Shown piece after piece: positions 15,743 to 23,817 of a stretch of DNA of 64,000 nt. The position numbers were made by a program, and so were the translations under genes. The DNA comes from a virus, in IMG/VR virus record IMGVR_UViG_3300005096_000137, positions 62,001 through 126,000 of that record. One strand, given 5' to 3'. How positions within the stretch are numbered: position 1 is the stretch's first letter; each line of letters opens with the position of its first letter. The notes beneath the pieces are model-generated. The model saw only the letters and a list, made by a program, of their open reading frames with translations. It was not told where the DNA came from and did no database searches.

Positions 15743-15922
15743 ATGACGAATAACGAAGACAGCATGACATGTTCCCAATGGGCAGAAGCACATCGAGCCA
15801 ACCCCACTGAGGACACACAAACTCCATCCCCGGAGTTGTTGCGAGTCCTAGAGTGGCAGCGTGAGCAGCGGTCAGTTCGCTGGTTCATAAAGTGGTTGTT
15901 CTCGGATAACAATAATCGCTAG
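15743..15922 (+). CDS. Small hypothetical protein with amphipathic tail
   Basis: 59 residues starting 2 nt after the Ro60 stop. Polar N-terminus, then a Trp-rich, basic C-terminal segment (SVRWFIKWLFSD) that could bind a membrane or partner. Likely translationally coupled to Ro60. Function unknown; a Ro60 accessory is possible from position alone. Confidence 0.5.
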   Translation: MTNNEDSMTCSQWAEAHRANPTEDTQTPSPELLRVLEWQREQRSVRWFIKWLFSDNNNR

Positions 15923-15932
15923 GAGGTGCCCA

Positions 15933-15962
15933 ATGGTCCCTCTTTGGCCATGCGGTGCTTAG
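15933..15962 (+). CDS. Possible 9-residue leader peptide
   Basis: A perfect AGGAGG stands 6 nt before ATG of a nine-codon ORF (MVPLWPCGA) that ends 44 nt ahead of a terminator hairpin. The 12-mer GTCCCTCTTTGG inside it recurs at 33135, also shortly before a terminator. It may be a leader peptide or a chance ORF. Confidence 0.25.
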   Translation: MVPLWPCGA

Positions 15963-16006
15963 CACCCCGGCTGGACATATCAGTGTGGTTGGTCGCCACG
16001 AGTAGG

Positions 16007-16041
16007 GAGCCAGGTAGATTCATTTCTATCTGGCTCTTTTT
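16007..16041 (+). terminator. Rho-independent terminator after the Ro60 operon
   Basis: GAGCCAGGTAGA and TCTATCTGGCTC form a 12-bp stem around TTCATT, followed by TTTTT. It is repeated almost exactly at 16682. Confidence 0.92.
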
Positions 16042-16046
16042 ATGCC

Positions 16047-16075
16047 TTGCCCAGAACCCCAGCTTCGATTAGAAT
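16047..16075 (+). promoter_or_regulatory. Promoter of the 16115 gene
   Basis: TTGCCC, 17-nt spacer, TAGAAT, directly after the terminator. The -10 region and downstream bases are repeated at 16743. Confidence 0.65.
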
Positions 16076-16114
16076 GGAGGGGTACCATTTCAACGCCACA
16101 ATGAGGATCAAACT

Positions 16115-16657
16115 ATGATATCTCCAGAGACCCGTGCCCACTTCGCCAAAGAGACCCAGCAGATTAAAGACATGGGGTTCAAGTATGAATTCGCGGACTA
16201 TCCGGCGATTGACGATGGCGGCTGCGACTATACTGGTGTCACCCTGAGTCGGACTGGTTTCGGACGATTGAGTGATAAGTTCACCCATGAGGAGGGGTGG
16301 GGTGTTTGTCCTGGAACCTTCTCCCGTGTGAGACACAATCTATTGATTCTGGTTTCAAAGACCTTTAGGATTATTACACCAGAGATGCACAGGTGGCATG
16401 GTCGCGACAAGTGGGGTCCTAAATTCAGTCCGTTCCCATCTGGGGTCAAGGGGTTTACTGGCATTCACACTCGGGAAGGGTGTGAATTGGCTTGGGCTCA
16501 GCTTCAGTATTTAGGTGTTACAACTGATGAATTCTACGAAATAGCAGAAATCCTGGACGCACCCCGGGTCTTTTATTTGGCTCCGGCTGATCCACCGCCA
16601 GCTACAGACCAGTTTCCCTTGTTCAATGCTATCCGTCGAGGGTTCCAATCCAAGTAG
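16115..16657 (+). CDS. Hypothetical protein in a repeat-flanked single-gene cassette
   Basis: 180 residues, GAGG upstream of the ATG. The C-terminal part CELAWAQLQYLGVTTDEFYEI resembles the WxxLxxLGxxxxE segment shared by the four tandem genes at 61421-63206, so it may be a distant paralogue. It has its own promoter and is bounded on both sides by the same terminator-plus-promoter repeat, as expected of a moron-type insertion. Function unknown. Confidence 0.65.
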   Translation: MISPETRAHFAKETQQIKDMGFKYEFADYPAIDDGGCDYTGVTLSRTGFGRLSDKFTHEEGWGVCPGTFSRVRHNLLILVSKTFRIITPEMHRWHGRDKWGPKFSPFPSGVKGFTGIHTREGCELAWAQLQYLGVTTDEFYEIAEILDAPRVFYLAPADPPPATDQFPLFNAIRRGFQSK

Positions 16658-16681
16658 TTAATTCAATCCGGACAGGATGCT

Positions 16682-16715
16682 GAGCCAGGTAGATTCATTT
16701 CTACCTGGCTCTTTT
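16682..16715 (+). terminator. Rho-independent terminator, second copy
   Basis: GAGCCAGGTAGA and TCTACCTGGCTC pair around TTCATT and are followed by TTTT. The one change from the first copy (T to C) strengthens the stem, consistent with it being functional. Confidence 0.92.
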
Positions 16716-16720
16716 ATGCC

Positions 16721-16748
16721 TTGACCTTACATCGGCTTCGATTAGAAT
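16721..16748 (+). promoter_or_regulatory. Promoter of the DNA polymerase operon
   Basis: TTGACC, 16-nt spacer, TAGAAT. The sequence from the -10 through the start of the leader (CTTCGATTAGAATGGAGGG) matches the promoter at 16047. Confidence 0.72.
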
Positions 16749-16803
16749 GGAGGGATACCATTTCAATGCCAGCTCTGGGCAAACAAGAGCATAGGAGACA
16801 CTC

Positions 16804-19599
16804 GTGACAGCAGCCATTGATCCGAACGTTCCAGATAATTCTGAGTTCGTCCCCAAAGTATTCATTCAACCCAAGTTCGTCCTTGACGATGTCCGTGACC
16901 AGCTCAAGGTTGGTTTCGACATTGATGCCATTCAGAGGGAAATCGACGCGGGTGCAAAGACATACATCGATAGCGAGACCTGTGGTCTCCACTCCATGAT
17001 GGTCCTCTGGCAATTTGCCATTGATGAAGGACCTATCTACCTCTACCACATCTGGAAAGAACCTGTCTGGAAGACCATGCGGCTCTTCGAGATGCTCATG
17101 GGTCTGGACTACGTGGGGTTCAACCTCTCTTTCGATCACTTCCATGTGGCTAAGATTTACACCATTTGGGAGCGGCTGCCCAAGGACTGGATCCCCGAGG
17201 AGCACATTCTCGATATCGCCATCAATCATGAAGCTCAGGCTCAGATGGGTTCCTGTATCAAGCCTAAACGGGCATGTGACCTAATGCTGTGGTCACGTAA
17301 GGGTAAATTCCAGTCGGCGATGCAGCGTGGAAGTATCCGCATCCGGCGGGTACCCACCATACTATCATATGCCCTCGCGCGAGAATTAGGTCAGCGAGTT
17401 GAGTTGCCAGAGATTTGCTTTGCTAAAGCTCAGGACCCCAAGGGAAACCAGTGGAAGGTCCTGGACCGGGAAGACAAGGAAGGTCTAATCGACGAGCACT
17501 TCAAGGACGTCTCGCTGCGGTTCAACCCCGCCGGCGGTTTGAAGTACCTCACGGAATATGCACTCGGTTGGAAACCCAAGTACCACTTCACGGACGTCGA
17601 GCTTCCACGGACCATGAGCCCACCAGACAAGAAGCTGGGGTATATTCCCACAGCACTCGGCATGGCGCCCGGTGGGGCGGAGGACGATTGGCGGATGTAT
17701 GACAAGCACGGTAAGGAAATCGGACATGCCTGGCCATACTGGATTCAGAAACACATTGATCACTGGGTTGATAGTGAGAAGGCCCAGGAGTACGCCTACG
17801 AGGATATCACGTACACCCGGGCAATGTCTCACTACTTTGAAGACCCTGAACCTGGGGACGATGATAGTGAGTTGGCTTGCATGGTGGGCATCGTTCGCTG
17901 GCATGGCTTCGAGACAAACGATGATGGTCTCCGGGAACTTTGTGTCCTTGCTCAGGCTGAGCTGGATGCCTCTCCAATCAATTGCAATAAAGTTTGGGAA
18001 GTGCGGCGGTTCATTACAGACGCCATGGATGTCGAAGAGGCGGTGATGATCGAGCAGACGACTGATAAGAAAGCCCTGGAGCAAGTAACCAAGTTCCACT
18101 TCGACGAGAATGAGGATGGAGAAGAATGTACCAAGTGTGAGGGCGAGGGTGTCTATCTCCGGGAAGGTACAAAGAACTACCCGGAAGAAGAGATTACGTG
18201 TGTTCGTTGCTCAGGTAACGGGGTAATTGATGCGAGCAAGTCTCCTATCTTTGACCCAACTGGGGGGATTCGGGTGGGCAACCACCCCGCTGCCTTCCGT
18301 GCGCGTCAGCTCTTAGATGTCAAAGCCGCCGTGAAGGAAGTTGAACTTTACAACAAGCTCTTGGCAGCCGGCAAGTTCCATCCCGACTTTAACGTCATTG
18401 GTACATTGAGTACTCGAATGTCCGGCGGCTCCGGGCTGAATGCCCAGGGTATCAAGCATGATAAGTCTGTGCGAAGGATGTTCCCTCTGATGTGGGAGGG
18501 TATGATGCTGAGCGGGGGTGACTTTGATTCATTTGAAGTCGCGATTGCAGCCGCTGTCTATAAGGACCCAGACCTTGTCAATGCTCTGACAAAGAAGGTC
18601 GAGTGTGACGGTTGCAAGCATGGCAAGACCTGTGAGAAGTGTGGTGGGACTGGTCAGGTCGGCGAATTTGAGTGTGTCCACTGTCAAAAGGACGAGAACG
18701 GGACCACAGGTATCCGGAACTGTAAACTCTGTGGGGGCAGCGGAATCTTCCGGAAGAAACTCCACGCCCTGTTTGGGACCGCTCTTTACCCACATGCGTC
18801 CTACGAGGACGTGGTGGACTCTGATGGTACCAGCACAGACATGTACACGGCTGGTAAATCTGGTGTGTTCGCGCTTCTGTATGGTGGTAATTGGGTAACT
18901 CTGGTGAAGAACCTTGGTATCCAAGAAGAGCATGCTCAAGAGGCAGAAGAACGTTTCCTGAAGATGTTCCCCGGTATCCTAGAAGCACGGAAGTTGATTG
19001 AAGATCAATTCCAGAGTATGAAACAGGTTGATGGTCGCCAGATAGTCTGGAGTGACCCCAAGGAATATGTGGAATCACTGCTTGGGTTCCGACGCAGCTT
19101 CGAGCTGGAGAACAAGGTGTGTAAATGCCTGTTTGACCTGGCTCACAATCTGCCACCTAAGTGGAAGGGTAACCAGTGTAAGGTCAAGGTGGTTCGCTCG
19201 CTCGCCAAAGGGGTTCAAACCGCCGGGGGTGCCGTTGCCTCATCCTTGTTTGGTGCTGCCTTCGGGGTTCAAGGCTCCAACGTGCGAGCAGCCGCCAATC
19301 ACCAGATTCAATCGTTAGGGGCAACCCTCTGTAAATTGTTGCAGAGATCCCTGTGGGATTTACAACCCTCGGGGGTGGGGAAGTTGATTATGGCTCCCAT
19401 AAATGTCCACGATGAAGTTCTTTGCGTTATTGATCCGATTTTAGTTGACACCGCCGCCGCTGTGGTCGTCCGTATCGTCGAAGGGAATCGGAAGACTGTA
19501 CCTCTCCTAGGTCTTACCTGGACACTCGATATGGCTAATTGGGCAGAAAAGAAGGGTGGGGCAACCACTCTGAAGATAGCCCCACCGGAGATGAGATGA
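16804..19599 (+). CDS. polA: Family A DNA polymerase with zinc-finger insertions
   Basis: 931 residues from GTG with GGAGA upstream. The 3'-5' exonuclease domain shows YIDSETCGL (Asp56, Glu58), GFNLSFD near 106 and a later YEDITYT. The polymerase domain shows LSTRMSGGSGLNAQGI, motif A as GDFDSFEVA (Asp573), motif B as KSGVFALLYGG near 685 and motif C as NVHDEV (near 869). Unusually, two cysteine clusters of the DnaJ type interrupt it: CTKCEGEG/CVRCSGNG around 442-470 and a four-CxxC cluster around 601-645, between motifs A and B. It should be the replicative polymerase. An HNH gene overlaps its stop. Confidence 0.93.
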   Translation: MTAAIDPNVPDNSEFVPKVFIQPKFVLDDVRDQLKVGFDIDAIQREIDAGAKTYIDSETCGLHSMMVLWQFAIDEGPIYLYHIWKEPVWKTMRLFEMLMGLDYVGFNLSFDHFHVAKIYTIWERLPKDWIPEEHILDIAINHEAQAQMGSCIKPKRACDLMLWSRKGKFQSAMQRGSIRIRRVPTILSYALARELGQRVELPEICFAKAQDPKGNQWKVLDREDKEGLIDEHFKDVSLRFNPAGGLKYLTEYALGWKPKYHFTDVELPRTMSPPDKKLGYIPTALGMAPGGAEDDWRMYDKHGKEIGHAWPYWIQKHIDHWVDSEKAQEYAYEDITYTRAMSHYFEDPEPGDDDSELACMVGIVRWHGFETNDDGLRELCVLAQAELDASPINCNKVWEVRRFITDAMDVEEAVMIEQTTDKKALEQVTKFHFDENEDGEECTKCEGEGVYLREGTKNYPEEEITCVRCSGNGVIDASKSPIFDPTGGIRVGNHPAAFRARQLLDVKAAVKEVELYNKLLAAGKFHPDFNVIGTLSTRMSGGSGLNAQGIKHDKSVRRMFPLMWEGMMLSGGDFDSFEVAIAAAVYKDPDLVNALTKKVECDGCKHGKTCEKCGGTGQVGEFECVHCQKDENGTTGIRNCKLCGGSGIFRKKLHALFGTALYPHASYEDVVDSDGTSTDMYTAGKSGVFALLYGGNWVTLVKNLGIQEEHAQEAEERFLKMFPGILEARKLIEDQFQSMKQVDGRQIVWSDPKEYVESLLGFRRSFELENKVCKCLFDLAHNLPPKWKGNQCKVKVVRSLAKGVQTAGGAVASSLFGAAFGVQGSNVRAAANHQIQSLGATLCKLLQRSLWDLQPSGVGKLIMAPINVHDEVLCVIDPILVDTAAAVVVRIVEGNRKTVPLLGLTWTLDMANWAEKKGGATTLKIAPPEMR

Positions 19600-20255
19600 C
19601 ACTTACCCTTCAACAGGTCCTTGATGCTGTTTCTCTCCATTCTCGATGGCGAGGGATGCGGAGGCGGTGTTATGATTCCCGCACTCGTGGGTACGATCAC
19701 TATGGTGGTCGGGGTATCCAAGTGTGTGCAGCGTGGGAGGACTTCAACACATTCGCTGAGTGGTCCGTTAACAACGGGTACGACTCAGAGCTGTCCCTTG
19801 ATCGCCGGGATGGGGGCGGGGATTATACGCCCAGTAATTGCCGTTGGACAACCTCCACAGTTCAGAATCGAAACAAGGCAAGTGTGACCCTGACGCTGAC
19901 ACAGGTCGCGGAGATTCGCTGGCTGTGTGGGCAAGGGAAATCATTCTCCTCAATTGGCCAACTGTACTCTGTAAACGGTGGGTCGTGCAAGCAGATACAT
20001 GATGGGGCTTCCTATCAGGAGGTCACGGCAAAACCGCCAAAGGATTTTAAGGAAGTTGTGAATTCACTAAAAGACCGACGAGAAAGTCCACGACCACCCC
20101 AGAGTATCACAATTGATGGTCGCGAATTCCCAACCATTTCCGAGGGCGCCCGGCATACCCAGATACCCCGTACGCGGCTGTCGGTTGCCCTCCACAAAGG
20201 CTACCATACCTGTAGGGGTGTCAATAACCAGAAACACAAGGTATCATTCAAATGA
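19596..20255 (+). CDS. HNH-family endonuclease, probably homing
   Basis: 219 residues, ATGA overlap with the polymerase. Contains WRGMRRRCY, YGGRGIQVCAAWEDF, LSLDRRDGGGDYTPSNCRW: the His-poor HNH variant common in free-standing phage endonucleases (GRGI...SLDRxDxxGxYxPxNCRW). The C-terminal part, with a DNA-binding HTH-like repeat (FPTISEGARHTQIPRTRL), is of the NUMOD kind that helps site recognition. Its location next to the polymerase gene, a common homing target, supports a mobile origin. Confidence 0.8.
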   Translation: MTLTLQQVLDAVSLHSRWRGMRRRCYDSRTRGYDHYGGRGIQVCAAWEDFNTFAEWSVNNGYDSELSLDRRDGGGDYTPSNCRWTTSTVQNRNKASVTLTLTQVAEIRWLCGQGKSFSSIGQLYSVNGGSCKQIHDGASYQEVTAKPPKDFKEVVNSLKDRRESPRPPQSITIDGREFPTISEGARHTQIPRTRLSVALHKGYHTCRGVNNQKHKVSFK

Positions 20256-20446
20256 GCCAGACCAAAGAAGAACAAACGAAGCAGGACCAACAATGGGTAG
20301 CCACCTGGTTGGAGTCCCTCCAAGCCGGCACTGTCCAACACCTCGCCCGACACTACAATCTGATTAAGTGGTACGAAACTGAACCCTCAGACTATCTCCG
20401 AACGCAACTCATGCTTCACTTAACCCAGGAAACATCAGTTGGCTAA
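20252..20446 (+). CDS. Small hypothetical protein
   Basis: 64 residues, ATGA overlap upstream, and overlaps the nuclease gene downstream. Mostly helical and acidic, with a QHLARHYNL segment. Not recognised. Confidence 0.5.
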   Translation: MSQTKEEQTKQDQQWVATWLESLQAGTVQHLARHYNLIKWYETEPSDYLRTQLMLHLTQETSVG

Positions 20447-20894
20447 GAAGAAACGGAAGAACAAGTTCAAGCGGAACGCCGAGGAGACCAGACTACGCGA
20501 TAAGGTCATACGACCCATGCTGATTGACCTAGGCTGGCGTTGTGAGGTGACTCACGGGAACAAGTACATGAAGGGCTTCCCGGACCTCTACCTTATGCAC
20601 CCGGAGTTTGGTACTCGATGGGTCGATGTGAAGGTCAAAGGGCAATACGAGTACACCAAGGCACAGCAAGAGAAGTGGCCTATCTGGCACCAATTCAAGG
20701 TTGGTATCTGGATCATGGTGGATGGTACCGAAGCTGAGTACGAAAAGCTCTTCAAAGTACCAAATTGGCAAGATTACTGGAAGAAGAAGTACGGAGACCC
20801 TTTCCGCGCGTTTGATCCGGAAAGTGACTACGACGAGAGTTATGGGTTCGACCTGGAAGCTCTCCTGGACACCATTGAAGAAATCGAGGAATAA
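20439..20894 (+). CDS. VRR-NUC-type nuclease
   Basis: 151 residues from a TTG start. A basic N-terminus (KKKRKNKFKR) precedes GFPDLYLMHPEFGTRWVDVKVKG and a QQEKW segment, the order G-x-PD ... (D/E)xK ... Q-x-x-W of the VRR-NUC branch of PD-(D/E)XK nucleases. Here the catalytic (D/E)xK reads DVK. Phage relatives are implicated in recombination or branched-DNA cleavage. The C-terminus is strongly acidic. Confidence 0.78.
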   Translation: MAKKKRKNKFKRNAEETRLRDKVIRPMLIDLGWRCEVTHGNKYMKGFPDLYLMHPEFGTRWVDVKVKGQYEYTKAQQEKWPIWHQFKVGIWIMVDGTEAEYEKLFKVPNWQDYWKKKYGDPFRAFDPESDYDESYGFDLEALLDTIEEIEE

Positions 20895-20895
20895 G

Positions 20896-20952
20896 ATGAC
20901 ACCTGAACATATGACACCTGAACATATGACACCTGAACATATGACACCTGAA
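20896..20952. repeat. 15-bp tandem repeat carrying start codons
   Basis: Three perfect copies of ATGACACCTGAACAT and a fourth partial copy. Each begins with an in-frame ATG, so the deaminase gene has four consecutive possible starts (20896, 20911, 20926, 20941), each adding MTPEH. Confidence 0.92.
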
Positions 20953-21486
20953 GATTACTTGCGGAATGCTTACTGTATTGCCTCCCAGAGCCGTGATTCC
21001 TCCAGTCAGAATGGATCCACGCTTGTGGGTCTCGGTGGTAGTATCATTGGCACGGGCGCCAATAACTTCCCCATCGGTGTCTCGTTTACTCGGGACCGAT
21101 CCGAGAAACGACCGGATAAGTACACCTACTTTGAGCACGCGGAACGGAACTCCATCTACTCGGCAGCCCGAGCCGGCAATTCTGTCTATGGAGCCACCAT
21201 GTACTGCCCGTGGGCAGCCTGCTGTGATTGTGCGCGTGGAATCATCAATGCAGGGGTGCGGGTCCTCTACATGCACAAGGAACGGATGGTGATGACCCCA
21301 AAGCGGTGGGGCGATTCGGTTATTAAAGCACAAGAAATGATGACGGAGGCCGGGATTGAGCTGGTGTTCCACCAAGGTCCCATTACCGATTGCCCTGACA
21401 TTCGTGTAAATGGTGAACTCTGGAACCCTTTCCAACCTCCTTTAGAGGGGGCTCTGGGTAACCAATCTGAGGGGATGGGGACATGA
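20896..21486 (+). CDS. dCMP/cytidine deaminase-family protein
   Basis: 196 residues from the first of four in-frame ATGs, the only one with a good Shine-Dalgarno (GAGG, 6 nt upstream). The zinc site is FEHAERNSIYSAARAG (HAE, near residue 76) and PWAACCDCARGI (PxxCxxC-like, near 99), typical of dCMP deaminases. It would make dUMP for the ThyA encoded at 33238. Alternative cytidine or nucleic-acid deaminase activity cannot be excluded. The N-terminal MTPEH repeats vary in number by slippage in principle. Confidence 0.85.
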   Translation: MTPEHMTPEHMTPEHMTPEDYLRNAYCIASQSRDSSSQNGSTLVGLGGSIIGTGANNFPIGVSFTRDRSEKRPDKYTYFEHAERNSIYSAARAGNSVYGATMYCPWAACCDCARGIINAGVRVLYMHKERMVMTPKRWGDSVIKAQEMMTEAGIELVFHQGPITDCPDIRVNGELWNPFQPPLEGALGNQSEGMGT

Positions 21487-21508
21487 TTTGGGCGCAAAAC
21501 AACCGGGC

Positions 21509-21536
21509 TTGACTTATCCCCCGCATGTGGTAAGTT
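21509..21536 (+). promoter_or_regulatory. Promoter-like site
   Basis: TTGACT, 16-nt spacer, TAAGTT. A second candidate, TTGTGT with TATAAT 17 nt later (21552-21580), lies just downstream and overlaps the ribosome binding region of the tiny membrane protein. Confidence 0.5.
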
Positions 21537-21581
21537 TTAGAGACTTAATCCTTGTGTTTCATGAAGCTGGAGGTTATAATA

Positions 21582-21674
21582 GTGGTTGACGAATCAATTC
21601 TCTTTGTATCTAAGTTATTGCTGGGTCTGCTCTTAGGGGGTGGCTTAGCTCACCTCCTTTTCCGGAACCCCTGA
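21582..21674 (+). CDS. 30-residue single-pass membrane peptide
   Basis: GTG start with GGAGG 8 nt upstream. The peptide has one hydrophobic segment (LLLGLLLGGGLAHLLF) after a short acidic N-terminus. Its stop overlaps the next ATG (TGATG), so it may couple translation of the next gene. Function unknown. Confidence 0.5.
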   Translation: MVDESILFVSKLLLGLLLGGGLAHLLFRNP

Positions 21675-22171
21675 TGAAAGAGCTGAAAACTCCCAATTCC
21701 TGGTCCTGCCTGCCAACAGCCTTTGCCATTGCCCTTGAGGTCCCTCTGGAAGCCGTTCTCGCCATTGTTGGACACGATGGCTCTGAGGAGAGGTTCAAGT
21801 CCTTACCGGACCCACAGCGTCGTCGTGGGTTCCACCATCAGGAACTGGTGAAGATGTGCGTAGAAGATGGGATGTCAGTTACGCCCATTGAACTAATACC
21901 AGCGATTGCCCCTTATGGTGAACCAATACCCTATGGGGACCCTGAGGGAGAACTCGACTGGTTTTTCCAGAATCTACGGAATAGCAGAGGTGTCCTGGAA
22001 TGTAGAACGTCCATGGGCATCGGGCACGCTATTGCTTACAACGGGTGTACACATTCCATTGAGGTCTGTGACCCTCGCAATGGTGAGAGGTTCGACATGG
22101 CAACCCTCGACGACCTCCAGAAACGGGGGTTGTTTGTGTTTAGCATGTGGAGGGTGGATCCCATCTCATGA
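21674..22171 (+). CDS. Possible papain-fold (C39-like) cysteine peptidase
   Basis: 165 residues. NSWSCLPTAFAIAL (Cys near residue 11 at a helix start), GIGHAIAYNG (His) and EVCDPRNGE (Asp) occur in the order of papain-like or C39-like peptidases and transglutaminase-like enzymes. No signal peptide. The catalytic set is suggestive rather than proven. It is followed, with ATGA overlap, by a sigma-like factor. Confidence 0.5.
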   Translation: MKELKTPNSWSCLPTAFAIALEVPLEAVLAIVGHDGSEERFKSLPDPQRRRGFHHQELVKMCVEDGMSVTPIELIPAIAPYGEPIPYGDPEGELDWFFQNLRNSRGVLECRTSMGIGHAIAYNGCTHSIEVCDPRNGERFDMATLDDLQKRGLFVFSMWRVDPIS

Positions 22172-22776
22172 AAGAACCCAAACACCCATTGTTGATTGGT
22201 TCCGGACAGAGTGCCTCCCAGGAAAGCAATCATCGAGACATTTTAGTGATACGGGCACTACAACCTGGTCCCCACCAAACGGATCTCATCAACGACATGA
22301 TCCTCGCCAATATTCCCTTGGTGTTCCTGAAAGTGGGGTCCTACATCGACCTTCATTCGTCCGCAACTCATCTCAAGGAAGAAATGACTAATGAAGGTTC
22401 GCTGGCACTCACTCTCGCTGTTCAGAAACTAGCTGCTATGGGTACCCCTAGTGACGGCGGGAATCCCACTGGTTTTGTGGGTCAGCGTATCATCTGGGCT
22501 ATTTCCCGAGTGGCCGAGAAGGATGCTAAACAGAAGTTCCCTGCTGAGGCTATCAAAGAGGACATCCCTCTGGACCCTTGTGCCAACATTGAGACCCTGG
22601 ATATGCTGGAGGTAGCCTGCCATACTCCGGAAGATGTGATCCTTATCCATGCACGATTACGGGGTAGTACCAACCAAGAGATCGCGGATATCCTCGGAAC
22701 CACAAAGACCGCTGTGTCTCTCCAATGTCAAGACATTCGAGATCGATTTGAGATGTTACAAAGGGACGCCCAATGA
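22168..22776 (+). CDS. Sigma70-like transcription factor
   Basis: 202 residues. The middle resembles sigma region 2 (NIPLVFLKVGSYIDL, then EGSLALTLAVQKLA and GFVGQRIIWAISR). The C-terminus is a region-4 type HTH: TPEDVILIHARLRGSTNQEIADILGTTKTAV. It could direct host RNA polymerase to phage promoters in the middle or late phase. The assignment rests on motif pattern; other HTH regulators are possible. Confidence 0.6.
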   Translation: MKEPKHPLLIGSGQSASQESNHRDILVIRALQPGPHQTDLINDMILANIPLVFLKVGSYIDLHSSATHLKEEMTNEGSLALTLAVQKLAAMGTPSDGGNPTGFVGQRIIWAISRVAEKDAKQKFPAEAIKEDIPLDPCANIETLDMLEVACHTPEDVILIHARLRGSTNQEIADILGTTKTAVSLQCQDIRDRFEMLQRDAQ

Positions 22777-23360
22777 AACGAATAGTTCTTGATGTTGATG
22801 ATGTACTCAATGGGCTCACCATGCACATTCTTCGGCATTTCAAGTGTGATGTAGGTCCTTTCGAGTACAATATCTTTCCGACGGAAGTCGGGTATGATGT
22901 CATGACCGCTTGCCAAGTACTTCGAGGTGATGCCCCTACAGACCCGGCAGAGTTCTGGGATGAGGTCACACGGGCCGACCTATGGCGGACTGCCCCCAAG
23001 TCTCCCCAGTGTGATTGGCTCATGGAGATTGCTGCGGACATTGTGGGTCGGGACCAGGTGTTACTGGCCACCACACCAACGAAAGATCCCCAGTGCCATG
23101 CTGATAAGCTAGAGTGGATCTGGGAGAATTTACCTCCATGGATACACCGACAGTACAACCTCACTCCTCGGAAATGGTGTCTCGCCAAACCCGGGGTCAT
23201 ACTCTTTGACGATCATATAGCTAACTGTGAAGAGTTCATCGAAGAAGGTGGCGAAGCCCTACTCGTCCCCCGTCCATGGAACCCCGACCACGTGAAAGAC
23301 ACTGATTCAACTATTAACAACTGCCTTAACATCCTCAGATTGGAGATGACCTATGAGTGA
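22773..23360 (+). CDS. HAD-family 5'(3')-deoxyribonucleotidase-like protein
   Basis: 195 residues. VLDVDDVLNGL (nucleophile Asp), LLATTPTKDP (motif II Thr) and GVILFDDHIANCEEF (acidic DD motif IV) define a HAD phosphatase of the deoxyribonucleotidase kind common in phages. It would dephosphorylate dNMPs or related compounds in the cytoplasm and fits the nucleotide metabolism of this region. ATGA overlap with the sigma-like gene. Confidence 0.82.
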   Translation: MKRIVLDVDDVLNGLTMHILRHFKCDVGPFEYNIFPTEVGYDVMTACQVLRGDAPTDPAEFWDEVTRADLWRTAPKSPQCDWLMEIAADIVGRDQVLLATTPTKDPQCHADKLEWIWENLPPWIHRQYNLTPRKWCLAKPGVILFDDHIANCEEFIEEGGEALLVPRPWNPDHVKDTDSTINNCLNILRLEMTYE

Positions 23361-23805
23361 CCGATACCGTATTGCCCTATTGTATTTTGTGATATTCATG
23401 TGCCTGGGCGCCACTATCTTTCACACCTACATGGTTCGTGAAATGGCTACCAATTCGTTTATGGTAGACGCCTATGCCTCGTCCCTTTCAGTTCAAGCTG
23501 ACCATATTGCCAAGCTTGACGGTCGTGTGGAACGTATCGCCAAACAGTTTGTAAACTTGGTGGAAATCAATCAGAATTTGGAGTTGCAGCTTGAGTTTTC
23601 GAGTATAATAATGAAAGGGCAGGATGACTATGTCCGTCAACTCCTAGATACCCTGGGCACAAATGGGATTCCTATCCCACTGCCTAACAACCCCATTTTC
23701 CCGGAATTCCAACTTACACCCTTGGGACCTCAGTCAGTGGTTCCCAGTGGTCTTGACAAGAATGGGAATCCGGTAAACCCTTTAGAGGTTGCACCCGCAA
23801 CCTAA
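23353..23805 (+). CDS. Membrane-anchored coiled-coil protein
   Basis: 150 residues. One N-terminal transmembrane segment (IALLYFVIFMCLGATIF), a heptad-rich region (HIAKLDGRVERIAKQFVNL) and a Pro-rich tail. The architecture (TM plus periplasmic coiled coil) is compatible with a spanin-like or envelope protein, but no lysis genes are adjacent. It overlaps the HAD gene by 8 nt. Confidence 0.6.
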   Translation: MSDRYRIALLYFVIFMCLGATIFHTYMVREMATNSFMVDAYASSLSVQADHIAKLDGRVERIAKQFVNLVEINQNLELQLEFSSIIMKGQDDYVRQLLDTLGTNGIPIPLPNNPIFPEFQLTPLGPQSVVPSGLDKNGNPVNPLEVAPAT

Positions 23806-23817
23806 TCGGAGATGATA

